Origin: Diplonema japonicum | Taxonomy: Eukaryota > Euglenozoa > Diplonemea > Diplonemida > Diplonemidae | Length of the DNA stretch: 64,000 bases | NCBI GenBank assembly: GCA_964019335.1 | Contig: OZ025659.1 | Location: forward strand, 1 to 64,000 | Direction: 5' to 3' | Part shown: piece by piece, positions 1 to 8,829 of the stretch | Position numbering within the stretch: position 1 is the stretch's first letter | Layout of the letters: each line of letters starts with the position of its first letter | Notes under the pieces: model-generated | Databases searched by the model: none | What the model saw: the letters and a program-made list of their open reading frames with translations, nothing else | Told to the model about the DNA's origin: nothing | Made by a program: the position numbers and the translations under genes

Positions 1-344
1 GTTTGCGGGTTTGCGGGTTTGCGGGTTTGCGGGTTTGCGGGTTTGCGGGTTTGCGGGTTTGCGGGTTTGCGGGTTTGCGGGTTTGCGGGTTTGCGGGTTT
101 GCGGGTTTGCGGGTTTGCGGGTTTGCGGGTTTGCGGGTTTGCGGGTTTGCGGGTTTGCGGGTTTGCGGGTTTGCGGGTTTGCGGGTTTGCGGGTTTGCGG
201 GTTTGCGGGTTTGCGGGTTTGCGGGTTTGCGGGTTTGCGGGTTTGCGGGTTTGCGGGTTTGCGGGTTTGCGGGTTTGCGGGTTTGCGGGTTTGCGGGTTT
301 GCGGGTTTGCGGGTTTGCGGGTTTGCGGGTTTGCGGGTTTGCGG
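1..344. repeat. 8-bp G-rich tandem array, unit TTTGCGGG, about 43 copies
   Basis: The first 344 bases are a perfect tandem array of TTTGCGGG, with no visible variants. The array stops abruptly at base 344, where unrelated coding sequence begins. Eight is not a multiple of three and the unit has no stop in any plus frame, so every plus frame reads through it as an artificial 8-residue repeat. It may be a telomere-like or subtelomeric target of the adjacent retrotransposon. However, the G-rich strand reads rightward at the left edge, which is the wrong orientation for a left chromosome end. Confidence 0.97.
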
Positions 345-346
345 AG

Positions 347-3300
347 AGCTTTGTGGATCCGATCGGTTTTGAGGCCTACATCCACTACATGGCAAAGCAA
401 GGGGAGTGGGGGGACCACCTTTGTCTGCAGGCGGCGGTGGAGGTCTGGCAAAAGACGGTCGTGGTCGTGACCGGGGGTGACGCCCAGGTCTTGAAGCTCG
501 GGGAGGCAAGGGAACCGGAGGATACGGTGGTGCTTGGCTTCACGGGATCCCACTACAGGCCTGTGTTGGTCTCGGAGGGCGGAAAGTCCACCCTGGTGGA
601 TTGGGCGGTGGAGGCGAGGCTAGCCCCCTCGGGGACCAGGCCCGCCATCCTGGACCTCGCCCACCTCCTGATGCCGGAGTCCTCCATCAGGCCCAACGGA
701 CACCACATGAAGGATGCCCCACGACTGGACAGCAAGGTCAGGAGTTTCCAGTGCCCGGTGAGGGGGTGCGAGAGGTCGTCCCACATGGGAGGCCCGGCGA
801 TCTTGGGGTGGGAACTGCTGAAGTCCCACTTGAACGACCACCTGCTGGACGAGGAGGTACTCCCGCAGGAGCTGAAGAAGTTTGGCCTCAAGACCTGCGT
901 GTGTGGGTCGGTGGTGGGCGAACGGGAGGCGGCTCACGTCAGGTGCATCGCCAGGTACAGCGCTCCTGGGGGTCCCGTGGATGTGAAGGCGGCCCCTAGC
1001 CGGGACGCACTTCCTTCTCTGGAGGAGGTGGCCACCCGGAAAGTGGGCCTCATGAAGCACATCCCCGTCCCGCTCCAAGGGTTGTGGAGTCTGGCGCTGA
1101 AGACGGCACTGGTGAGGGTGAAGCAGGAGAACTCCTACCTGTCGTGGGTGCTGCTCCTGATGCTTCCGAAGGCTTGCCTGGGCAGACGCAGGGGTGGAAA
1201 GGCACGTCGGAAGTCCGGGGAGAGCAGCGCCAAGCAGAAGTTGGAGGCCTGGATCAGAGGGGAGTACCAGCAGGTGTGGAACGGAGTCCCCCTATCGGAG
1301 AAGAGAGTCTCGAAGGATCCAGACGACGAATCCAGGCTGAAGAGAGGGGAGACGCTGTGCAGGGATGGGCGCTTCTCCAGAGCCAACGCAGCGCTAACTG
1401 CGGGAGGGTTGGCGGAGGACTCCACCGAGACCTTCGAGAAGCTCCTGGGCCTCCACCCTGAGGCATCGGTTGACCCCTCGGGGCTAGAACTGAATCCGGC
1501 TGACTCCTTCGAGGACGTCACGGCCGTCGACGTTCTGAGCATGGTCCGGGACTTTGACAAGGGGAAAGCGGCTGGGCCGACTGGGTTGAGCGCCCAACAC
1601 CTGAAGGACGGGGTGGACGGCGTGGTGACGGAAGTAGGGGCCCTGGCGGCTCTCACCGAGGTGTGCAATATCATGGCCAGAGGTCAGACTCCGGCTGAGG
1701 TGGCACCGGTGCTACTAGGGGCGAGCTTGATTCCGCTGCGGAAACCGGACAGGGGAGTCCGTCCGATCGCCGTAGGAGAGAGCCTGAGACGACTTGTAGG
1801 GAAGGCAATCCTTGACAAGGAAGGGGCGGAAGTGGCCAAGTCCTACCTGAGGAAGGGGGGCCAGATCGGGGTGGCGGTCCCCGCGGGGATGGAGGCGGCT
1901 GTCCACGCGACAAGGCAGTACGTGGAGAAGGCGAAACAGGACGACGTATCCCGAGTGGCGATCAAGATAGACTACGCAAACGCCTTCAACACAATCAGCA
2001 GGTACGAGATGCTAAAGGAGGCGTGCGCGAAGGTTCCCAAGGGGTACAAGTGGGCCGAATCTTGCTACAGACACCCATCCAAGCTGTTCCACGAGGGGAC
2101 GGAGCTACTCTCGAGGGAGGGGGTCCAGCAGGGCGACCCGGTGGGTCCGTTGCTGTTCTCCCTCGCGCTGCAGCCAGTACTGGAGAAGATAAGGGCGGAT
2201 ACAAGTCTGGACCTCCAGTTCTTCTACCTCGATGACGGGTTCCTGGCCGGAGAGAGGGGACAGGTGGAGAAGGCCTACCGCATCGTGGTAGAGGAGTCGG
2301 CGAAGCGAGGCCTGAAGGTGAAGCCGCAGAAGTGCGAGTTGATCTGGGTGTCTGGTGAGAAGCCGACCGACCCAGAAGAGTGGGGCTTCTCCGGTTTCTC
2401 CAAGGAGAAAATGAGCTCGGATGGGAACTTCGAGCTCCTGGGGACCCCCATAGGGGACGCGGAGTACACGAAGGCCTTCTTGGCAAAGAAGCTCGAGGCC
2501 CTGGGCAAGACCTTCGAGATGCAGAAGAAGATGAGGACCCAGTCGGGCTACGCCTTGGTGAAGAACTGCAGCTCGTACAGCAAGATGGTCCACCTCATGC
2601 GCACGGTACCGCACACGCAGCTAGCGGGCCCCTTGACGGAATTCGACGGCCTGGTGAAGGGGGCGATGGAGCACCTTCTTGCCCGGGAGCTCGGGGAGAG
2701 GGAGTGGAGCCAGGCGAAGCTTGCGACGAGGAGGGGAGGGATGGGCCTTCGCAGCTGCAGCGAACACGCCCTAGTGGCGAACATGGCCTCGCTGGCGGCG
2801 ACCCAGGAGCTGGCGTCGGAGATCCTGGGGGGGTACGACTGGGACGCTTCACTGGCGGGTGGCTGGGAGTGGGGGGTCGAGTGGTTCAACGGCCACCTCG
2901 CAGCCGACGATCCTGACAGGCTCTCCGTGGACCTGCTGCGAAACACCCCGAGGCTGTACCCTCAGAGGAAGATGTCGCAGATCCTCGAGGAGAAGTCCTG
3001 GGGTGCGCTGTTCGGGAGCTCCCCGGGTGGTAGGGACAAGGCCAGGTTGAACTCGCTGAAGGTTCACAAAGCAGGGGCTTGGCTGACGGCGATCACGGGC
3101 TTGAATAACGAACTAAAGAACGATGAGTTCAGGACGCTGACCAGCTGGCTCCTTGGCACCGCAGTCGGGTCCGAGGGGAAGTGCCCGATGTGCGGTGAGG
3201 ACAACGACGCACTAGGCGACCATGCCATGGTTTGCAAGAGAGGTGCGGTCATGACGAAGAGGCACGACAGGGTGAGGGACATGTTGGTGAAGCACTGCTA

Positions 3301-6300
3301 CAGCGGCGGGTTGCAAGCGGTGAAGGAGCAACAAGGCCTCCTGGGTGACGGGAGGAAGCCTGCTGACGTTTACCTCCCGATGGGGGTGGAAGGCGAGGGC
3401 CCTCTGGCCATCGACGTGACGGTGGTCCACCCGTGTGCGAGCGCCCACCTGGCGGCGGCAATGGCGGTTCCGGGGGCGGCTGCGGAGAAACAGGCGGAGT
3501 CGAAGCGGGCGAAGTACGCGAGCGACTGCGAGAGAGCCCGGATACGGTTCACCCCCTGTGCTCTGGAGACGTTTGGCGGGTTCGGGACCGACGCCAGGAG
3601 GGTGCTGAAGAGGATCGCGGCGGAGGTGGCGAAGAAGAGGCAGCGGGACGCGACGGAGGTCTATAGGACCATGACAGAGGAACTGAGCGTAGCCCTCATG
3701 AGAGAGGTGGCAGTGGAGACGAGGAGGAGGCACCCGATCAAAGAGACACAAGCACCGCCCGACCCACCCCCGGCCCCAGACATCCCCCCCGATGGCCCAG
3801 GAGACGAGGAAGCCCAGGCAGCGGGCGCCCCCCCACCCTCGACGGAGGACGCGTCAGGCACGACAAAAACCGAATCAGCCGACATGCCCGCTGGAGAGGA
3901 GGAAGTGTGCACGACGCAGGATGGCCCCAGCGCGATGGAGGAGGACCCGGCAGAGGACATGCCAGAGGAGCAGGCGGAGTTGCAGACAGGCCCTCTCTCA
4001 TTGCAGGGGGAGGACTTCGGCTTGATGGAGGTGGAAAGCGAGGACGGGCTGGAGGGCGGTGCTCCGCAGGCGGACATCCCCGCCGCCCCCCCGGTCGTCG
4101 GAGGGACGGACTTGGCCCCCGCGGGGGAGGGGGGGACCCCTGACGCGACGGAGGTGAGGGAGCCCTGGGAGGCAGTGCCGCTACCAGACGTCTCCAGCCC
4201 CGACGCGATGGAGGATGATACGGCAGGGAGCTCGCTCGCAGAAGGGTGGGTCCCGCAGGCAGGCCCCGCTGCCCCGCGGGTGGACATCTCAGGTTCTAAA
4301 GAAAACGAAACAGCCGACTTGTCCATGGGGGAGGGAAGTCCTCAGGAGGAGGAGCCCGGCTTGATGGAGGAGGACACGGAAGAGAGCGGGGATGGGCAGG
4401 GCGGAGGGACGTCGCTGGGATACACCTCCACCCCGGCGGAGGAGGTGGGCCCGACCGACATGTCCGTGGAGGAGGAGGAGGAGAAGAGTGATTCGATAGA
4501 GGGTGGGGAACCCATGGAGGGGACGTCTCAGTCGGACGCCTCCGACTCCTCCTCGGAGGGCAACACTGGCACAGAAAACACCATCCAAGCCGCATTGCCT
4601 GAAGGAATGGAGGAGGAGGACGCGCAGGGAACGGACCGGATGGAGGTTGAGGGGGGCCTGACTCCGCCGCAGGCATCAGAGGGGAACACTGGCACAGAAA
4701 ACACCATCCAAGCCGTATTGCCCGAAGGAATGGAGGAGGAGGGCTCGCAGGGGACGGTCCAGACGGAGGTTGAGGGGGGCCTAACCCCGCCACAGGCATC
4801 AGAGGGGGATGAGCCTATGGGGCCACTCCTGCTCGAGGGACGGGCTGAGGTAAGTGGAGAACCGAGCAACCACCAGTTTCCCCTCTCTCCGTCCCCCTCG
4901 GGAAGGGAGGACGACCAGATGTCGTGGCAGGGGCCGCAGGAAGGGGAGGGGGGGCCCTCACCGTCATCTTCGATGGAGGAAGTCCTCTCGTCCGCCCCAG
5001 AGTCCAGCAGCGAAGGCCCCGGGGTCGGAGAAGGGGACGCAGAGTTGCAGAGCGCCGGAGGGGAGGGAGGTTCGGAGTCACCCGGGTCGGCCAGCCCGAT
5101 GAGGGAGGACGAAGGGAGCCCCGATCTGGAAGCGGCAGAAGCCGGAGGCCCGCCAGCGGCGGTGAGCCAGGAGGTGGAGCGGACCGGGCTGGGCGCGTTC
5201 TCTAGGGAGCAGATCATGGCGATCCTGGAGGCGGATGTCTTCTCTCCTGTACCCGCGGGAGAAAGCGGCCTGGGGACGACACAACCCTCACAGGGAGCGG
5301 CGGTGCTAACCCCAAGGGCCTCCCAGTCGGTGCTCGGAGGAGGGTGCGACTCCCCCATTGTGGCGGCGGTGTTGGAAGGGGCTGCCCGAGGCCCCCCTTC
5401 GTCGGAGGGGGACAGGGCAAGGCTTGGGGGAGACCGTGAGTCAGGCTCTCCGGAGGCCAGGAGCACGGGGAACACACCGTCCGTGACGCTTGTGGGAGCC
5501 ATCGGGGAAAGCCTGGTGAGGAAGAGGGTCCCGTCCAACGAGGCCCTGTCCGCCCAGAGGGATCCCAAGGTACAGAGGCACCCAGCGTTGCTGGACGTCA
5601 GGGGGCCTGCGGTCCGCCCCTGGTTCCCAGTCCAACTAGAGTCAGACGAAGTTTACGTGGCGCGGGTTCTCTTCGAGGCGGACGGGGAGGAGGAGTCCCC
5701 CATCCAGTCGGAAGGCGTCGAACCCCCTATCCAGGCGGAGGGTGGTGAGTCCCATGTCCGGGAGCTCCCCGCCCAGGAGGAGGAGGCTGGGTCTCCCACC
5801 CAGGCGGAGGTGGGTGAGTCCCCCACTCAGACGGAGGGCAGTGGATCCAGCATCCAGGTGGAGGATAGCGAATCCCCTACTCAGTCGGAGGGTGATGAGT
5901 CCCACATCCAGGAGGAAGGAGGGGAGTCCCCTGCCCAGGCGGAAGGTGAAGCTAATGAGCCCCCCATCCAGACGGGAGCGGCGGTGGAGGACGGGACCGC
6001 GCCCGAGCCCCTCGAGATTGATTCGCCGGAGGTCAGTGGGAACAGGGGTCTGGCGAGGAAGAGGGTGCCCTCGAATGAGGCTCAGTCCGCCCAGCGGACC
6101 CCAAAAGTGAAGAAGGGTCGCGGCCAGCTGGACGTAAGAGAATCGAGCCTGGCCGCTGGCATGCGCGTGCTGTTCGGAGCGGTTCCGCCCCCTTCCCTGA
6201 CCCCCTTGGCCGTGGGTAGCAGGCCGCCGCAGGAGGAAGGCGAAACGGCGCAATCTCCCATTCCGGGGGCGAGCGGTGCAGGGCTCTACTCTCCAGAGGC

Positions 6301-6664
6301 GAGGTTCCCGGAGGCGCCCGTGGTGTCCATGGCCGCGGACCTGTGCGAGTCGGACGGGATGGAGGCACATTCGGCCCCCTCCGGTGTGGACAGAGAGCCT
6401 TCGCCCGCTCGTCCGTCGCAGTCTCCCGTGCTGGGGGCTGAAGGCGGGGGGCGCCTCTCTCCGGAGGTCAGTACCCCAGAAACCTCCAACCCCGATGTCC
6501 GGGTAGAGGGCGGGGAAAAGGTCGCCAGAAAAAGGGTACCTTCCCACGAGACCCAGTCGGCCCAACGCGCCGCTAAGGTCGGGAAGGGCCCTGTCCAACG
6601 AGATGTGAGGGGGCCCCAGGGTGGTCGATCCACCCCCCTGGGCTCGCAAGGGCCCAGGGCTTGA
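347..6664 (+). CDS. OTU-remnant / reverse transcriptase / RLE polyprotein with long acidic tail (partial at N-terminus)
   Basis: The frame is open through the 8-bp array, so the true start is missing; the first in-frame ATG is at 389. Bases 370-590 encode the second half of an OTU-type cysteine protease (WGDHL, then GFTGSHYRPVL with the expected catalytic His); the catalytic-Cys half is absent. A C2H2-like finger follows near 745-850. The reverse transcriptase spans about 1540-2450, with GPTGLSAQHL, DYANAF, QQGDPVGPLLF, FYLDD (2222-2236) and LLGTPIG. A CCHC knuckle (CPMCG, GDHAMVC) lies at 3182-3235, and RKPADV with AIDVTVVHP (3353-3432) marks the restriction-like endonuclease. After about 3750 come some 970 residues rich in Glu, Pro, Ser and Gly with internal repeats. 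Reverse transcription and target cleavage are known for the family; the tail's role is unknown. Confidence 0.88.
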   Translation, partial: SFVDPIGFEAYIHYMAKQGEWGDHLCLQAAVEVWQKTVVVVTGGDAQVLKLGEAREPEDTVVLGFTGSHYRPVLVSEGGKSTLVDWAVEARLAPSGTRPAILDLAHLLMPESSIRPNGHHMKDAPRLDSKVRSFQCPVRGCERSSHMGGPAILGWELLKSHLNDHLLDEEVLPQELKKFGLKTCVCGSVVGEREAAHVRCIARYSAPGGPVDVKAAPSRDALPSLEEVATRKVGLMKHIPVPLQGLWSLALKTALVRVKQENSYLSWVLLLMLPKACLGRRRGGKARRKSGESSAKQKLEAWIRGEYQQVWNGVPLSEKRVSKDPDDESRLKRGETLCRDGRFSRANAALTAGGLAEDSTETFEKLLGLHPEASVDPSGLELNPADSFEDVTAVDVLSMVRDFDKGKAAGPTGLSAQHLKDGVDGVVTEVGALAALTEVCNIMARGQTPAEVAPVLLGASLIPLRKPDRGVRPIAVGESLRRLVGKAILDKEGAEVAKSYLRKGGQIGVAVPAGMEAAVHATRQYVEKAKQDDVSRVAIKIDYANAFNTISRYEMLKEACAKVPKGYKWAESCYRHPSKLFHEGTELLSREGVQQGDPVGPLLFSLALQPVLEKIRADTSLDLQFFYLDDGFLAGERGQVEKAYRIVVEESAKRGLKVKPQKCELIWVSGEKPTDPEEWGFSGFSKEKMSSDGNFELLGTPIGDAEYTKAFLAKKLEALGKTFEMQKKMRTQSGYALVKNCSSYSKMVHLMRTVPHTQLAGPLTEFDGLVKGAMEHLLARELGEREWSQAKLATRRGGMGLRSCSEHALVANMASLAATQELASEILGGYDWDASLAGGWEWGVEWFNGHLAADDPDRLSVDLLRNTPRLYPQRKMSQILEEKSWGALFGSSPGGRDKARLNSLKVHKAGAWLTAITGLNNELKNDEFRTLTSWLLGTAVGSEGKCPMCGEDNDALGDHAMVCKRGAVMTKRHDRVRDMLVKHCYSGGLQAVKEQQGLLGDGRKPADVYLPMGVEGEGPLAIDVTVVHPCASAHLAAAMAVPGAAAEKQAESKRAKYASDCERARIRFTPCALETFGGFGTDARRVLKRIAAEVAKKRQRDATEVYRTMTEELSVALMREVAVETRRRHPIKETQAPPDPPPAPDIPPDGPGDEEAQAAGAPPPSTEDASGTTKTESADMPAGEEEVCTTQDGPSAMEEDPAEDMPEEQAELQTGPLSLQGEDFGLMEVESEDGLEGGAPQADIPAAPPVVGGTDLAPAGEGGTPDATEVREPWEAVPLPDVSSPDAMEDDTAGSSLAEGWVPQAGPAAPRVDISGSKENETADLSMGEGSPQEEEPGLMEEDTEESGDGQGGGTSLGYTSTPAEEVGPTDMSVEEEEEKSDSIEGGEPMEGTSQSDASDSSSEGNTGTENTIQAALPEGMEEEDAQGTDRMEVEGGLTPPQASEGNTGTENTIQAVLPEGMEEEGSQGTVQTEVEGGLTPPQASEGDEPMGPLLLEGRAEVSGEPSNHQFPLSPSPSGREDDQMSWQGPQEGEGGPSPSSSMEEVLSSAPESSSEGPGVGEGDAELQSAGGEGGSESPGSASPMREDEGSPDLEAAEAGGPPAAVSQEVERTGLGAFSREQIMAILEADVFSPVPAGESGLGTTQPSQGAAVLTPRASQSVLGGGCDSPIVAAVLEGAARGPPSSEGDRARLGGDRESGSPEARSTGNTPSVTLVGAIGESLVRKRVPSNEALSAQRDPKVQRHPALLDVRGPAVRPWFPVQLESDEVYVARVLFEADGEEESPIQSEGVEPPIQAEGGESHVRELPAQEEEAGSPTQAEVGESPTQTEGSGSSIQVEDSESPTQSEGDESHIQEEGGESPAQAEGEANEPPIQTGAAVEDGTAPEPLEIDSPEVSGNRGLARKRVPSNEAQSAQRTPKVKKGRGQLDVRESSLAAGMRVLFGAVPPPSLTPLAVGSRPPQEEGETAQSPIPGASGAGLYSPEARFPEAPVVSMAADLCESDGMEAHSAPSGVDREPSPARPSQSPVLGAEGGGRLSPEVSTPETSNPDVRVEGGEKVARKRVPSHETQSAQRAAKVGKGPVQRDVRGPQGGRSTPLGSQGPRA
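4562..4807 (+). repeat. Tandem duplication of 123 bp (41 residues) in the retrotransposon tail
   Basis: Bases 4562-4684 and 4685-4807 are near-identical direct copies encoding a 41-residue unit that starts NTGTENTIQA and ends LTPPQASEG. Differences are mostly single substitutions, so the duplication is recent and frame-preserving. Confidence 0.9.
5515..6612 (+). repeat. Three spaced copies of an RKRVPS basic module in the retrotransposon tail
   Basis: Near 5518-5610, 6053-6145 and 6524-6612 the protein repeats a roughly 30-residue module: RKRVPS-x-E, SAQR, KV, then DVR. Each copy is preceded by acidic, proline-rich spacer. Between copies one and two (about 5694-5960) lie shorter repeats of the SPTQ-x-EG type. 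The basic RKR core could be a nuclear localisation or nucleic-acid contact; this is inference. Confidence 0.85.
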
Positions 6665-6767
6665 GCAGCCAACATTAAGGGTTCCTGAGGGAAGCCCTCT
6701 TTAGAATTCCCCCCCCTTTTTTTTTTTTTTTTTTTTTGCAAGAACGAGTCTTTGACTTGTCTAAACA

Positions 6768-6846
6768 AAAGGGGAACGTTGGCAACGTGTTTCGGGTTGA
6801 CAAACGTCTCCAGGTTTTACCCGGCACGTACAAACAACGGCCAGTC

Positions 6847-6850
<4 letters not shown>
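6768..6850 (-). repeat. Dispersed short repeat family A, copy 1
   Basis: Read on the minus strand, this about 83-base block matches blocks at 30669-30750, 27354-27432 and more weakly 52752-52823. Shared landmarks are CTGG, TTGTTTGTACGTG, AACCTGGAGA, GTAAACAC-like and TGCCAACG. On + it is followed by T51 (6851-6901), so in its own orientation it follows a poly(A) tract. Function unknown. Confidence 0.75.
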
Positions 6851-6901
<51 letters not shown>

Positions 6902-7042
6902 CCATTACAACAAAACGACAAAGGGGAAAAAAAAAAAAAAAGAAAGTTAGCAAAAGAAAAAAAAAAGGGGACCGGGAGTTTTCCCCCTGAAGTTCCTTTG
7001 TTAAAACATGTTTGCTGTTGGGTTTCCGTTTCTTTTCTTTTT

Positions 7043-7162
7043 GGTTTTACTAGGAGTTTTCCTTCTACAGATTGTTTGCTGATGGTTTTGAGTTGATTCT
7101 TTTTTATTTTTTATCTTATGGTTTAACTAGAAGTTTTCCTTCTACAGCTTGTTCGCTGACGG
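7043..7162 (+). repeat. Pair of 43-bp direct repeats
   Basis: Bases 7043-7085 and 7120-7162 are near-identical: GGTTT-ACTAG-AGTTTTCC, then TTCTACAG, then TTG-TTCGCTGA. They are separated by 34 bases of T-rich sequence. Each contains TTTTCCTTCTACAG, which looks like a 3' splice site, so they could be duplicated acceptor regions or remnants of an insertion. Confidence 0.8.
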
Positions 7163-7178
7163 GTGGGTTTATCAGGCG

Positions 7179-7208
7179 GGCTTCCATAGCTGGTGACCTA
7201 TGGAAGCC
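7179..7208. repeat. Perfect 11-bp stem hairpin
   Basis: GGCTTCCATAG (7179-7189) and CTATGGAAGCC (7198-7208) are perfect inverted repeats around an 8-base loop. This lies 17 bases after the second direct repeat. It could be a terminator or an RNA-processing structure. Confidence 0.75.
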
Positions 7209-7719
7209 TTCCCAAATTTTTTCTTTTTTTCAGGCCGGGCTGGGGAAGGACGGCAAGACCACCAACGGAGGAGAAACCGCTGCAGAAAGGGGAAAGGTGC
7301 AGGAAGACGAAGAGGACGAGAGGGCGTCTCACAAAGACTCCCTTCAATTCATATATCTTTTATTTTCTTTTTATTTTTCTTTTCTTTATTTTCTTTCTCC
7401 CAACCCTACCCCCCCTCGAAAAAAAAAAAGAAAAGAAAAGAAAAGATTCATTCCTCCCTAGATTATTATATTTTGCATCAGGTTCGCCGAGAAAATAAAA
7501 GGAAAAACAAGGAAAGAGAACGGCAACCAAATTTTAAATTTTTATTTTATCATCAAAGGAGGTTTGAAAAAGAGAAAAATTAAAGAGAAGAAAGAGACCT
7601 TTTTCTCCTCTATCGATAAGTGATTCACGAACTCGAATCTTTATCACCACTTTTTTGTGCATGCCAGATTTTTTTTTTCTCCCGCCTTGTTAGAGAAGTT
7701 TTAATTTACTAGTAAAAAA

Positions 7720-8180
7720 ATAAAAAAAGTGAAAAGAGGAGTAGAAGACGATCCGGTGGGGGGCATGGGAACCATAAACCGTGTCTTCCATCGCGATCGG
7801 CAAGGCGGGGGCTTTTCCGTCCCATGGGTGAAAAGAGGCGGATAAAACCACTATTCCGGACCCCCCCCAACACTGAGCATGCACTTTTTCCCCCATACAT
7901 ACCTCTCTTGTTTATCAAAATATCACCAATTTTACGGCGGACGCCAAGAAAAAAAAAAGCCAAGGAGAAGGAGTTTAGGGAAATAACAAAAGACCTACGG
8001 CCCCAAGGAAGGCGGTGAAAACAGCCATGGTGGGCCAGCCCTGGCAGACAGGGAGCCTGAACACCAAGAACACCGCGGAGCCAAATTTGCATCCGGAATT
8101 TTCGGTTTTCAAACTTACAAAAACCCCCTGTAGGCATCTGCGTCCGTCCAGCCCCATTTTGGCACCCCTTTTGGGTGCGG

Positions 8181-8232
<52 letters not shown>
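7720..8232 (+). other. GC-rich non-coding block ending in A52, possible retroposed RNA
   Basis: This is an isolated GC-rich stretch within AT-rich DNA. Its last 150 bases (8030-8180) run straight into 52 consecutive A residues (8181-8232), followed by more A-rich sequence. No ORF with recognisable similarity crosses it. A unique GC-rich body plus a long terminal poly(A) is what a retroposed transcript or SINE looks like. Parent RNA and boundaries are unknown. Confidence 0.45.
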
Positions 8233-8234
<2 letters not shown>

Positions 8235-8558
8235 AAAAGAAACAACAAAAAAAAAAAAAAAAAAAATTAATTAATTAAAAATAAAACTAAAAATAAAAAT
8301 AAAACACAATTTAAGACTAAAACTTTTTCCCCTTTCGGGACTTGAGAATGTTTTTTTTTTTTTTTTTTTTCAAAAGACACACAAGGCACGATAAACCTTA
8401 AGAAAATAAAAAAAAAAGAGATATTCCAAAGAAAGTGAATAAAAAAGGGGTAATTCACTTGCCAGATTTGTACTTACTTACTTATGTGTTGTAAAAAAGT
8501 TCCAAATTGGGAATTCGAAAAAGGTGTATAATAAAACGCGTTTTCAAGTTTTTTTTTG

Positions 8559-8680
8559 AAAATAAGGAAGCGGAAACGGAAATGGAAACGTTTCCTTATT
8601 TTGGGTCGTTTCCTTGAGAAGGGAACACGTTTCCTCTGAGAAGGGAACGCGATTCCTTAAGTATCTGAAAAATATAAAAG
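8559..8680. repeat. Cluster of palindromes built on GGAAACGTTTCC
   Basis: An 11-bp inverted repeat (AAAATAAGGAA and TTCCTTATTTT) encloses a perfect palindrome, GGAAACGTTTCC, at 8584-8595. Downstream, GAGAAGGGAAC and CGTTTCCT alternate twice (8607-8655). No gene is apparent. It could be a protein-binding cluster or the end of a degraded element. Confidence 0.6.
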
Positions 8681-8829
8681 AAACGGATTCGGAAACGAAC
8701 CATTCATGCAATTCAATGCAATAACAGAGCTCTGAGGAAAAAAGTAGTGAAGCTCCAGAAAGTGCTGTGTTCAGCTCCGGAGTGAGACAAAAAGTTCCGC
8801 CGCGAAAAAAAATATAAGAACACGAAGCG

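Larger units (their letters stand above)
345..6740 (+). mobile_element. 5'-truncated non-LTR retrotransposon with restriction-like endonuclease
   Basis: A single long ORF carries a C2H2-like zinc finger, a reverse transcriptase, a CCHC knuckle and a PD-(D/E)XK-type endonuclease in the order known for R2/NeSL/CRE-type elements. The left boundary is the junction with the 8-bp array. Only the C-terminal half of an OTU-like domain is present there, so the element looks 5'-truncated, as is usual after target-primed reverse transcription. The right end is not fixed: the stop at 6662-6664 is followed by about 50 bases and a C8/T-rich run near 6710-6737. No target-site duplication was identified. Confidence 0.85.

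Noticed and set aside
1-344. A true chromosome end (telomere) at the left edge
   Set aside because: The G-rich strand runs 5' to 3' away from the edge, opposite to a left telomere, and the unit is not a known telomere repeat. It is kept only as a possible target repeat.
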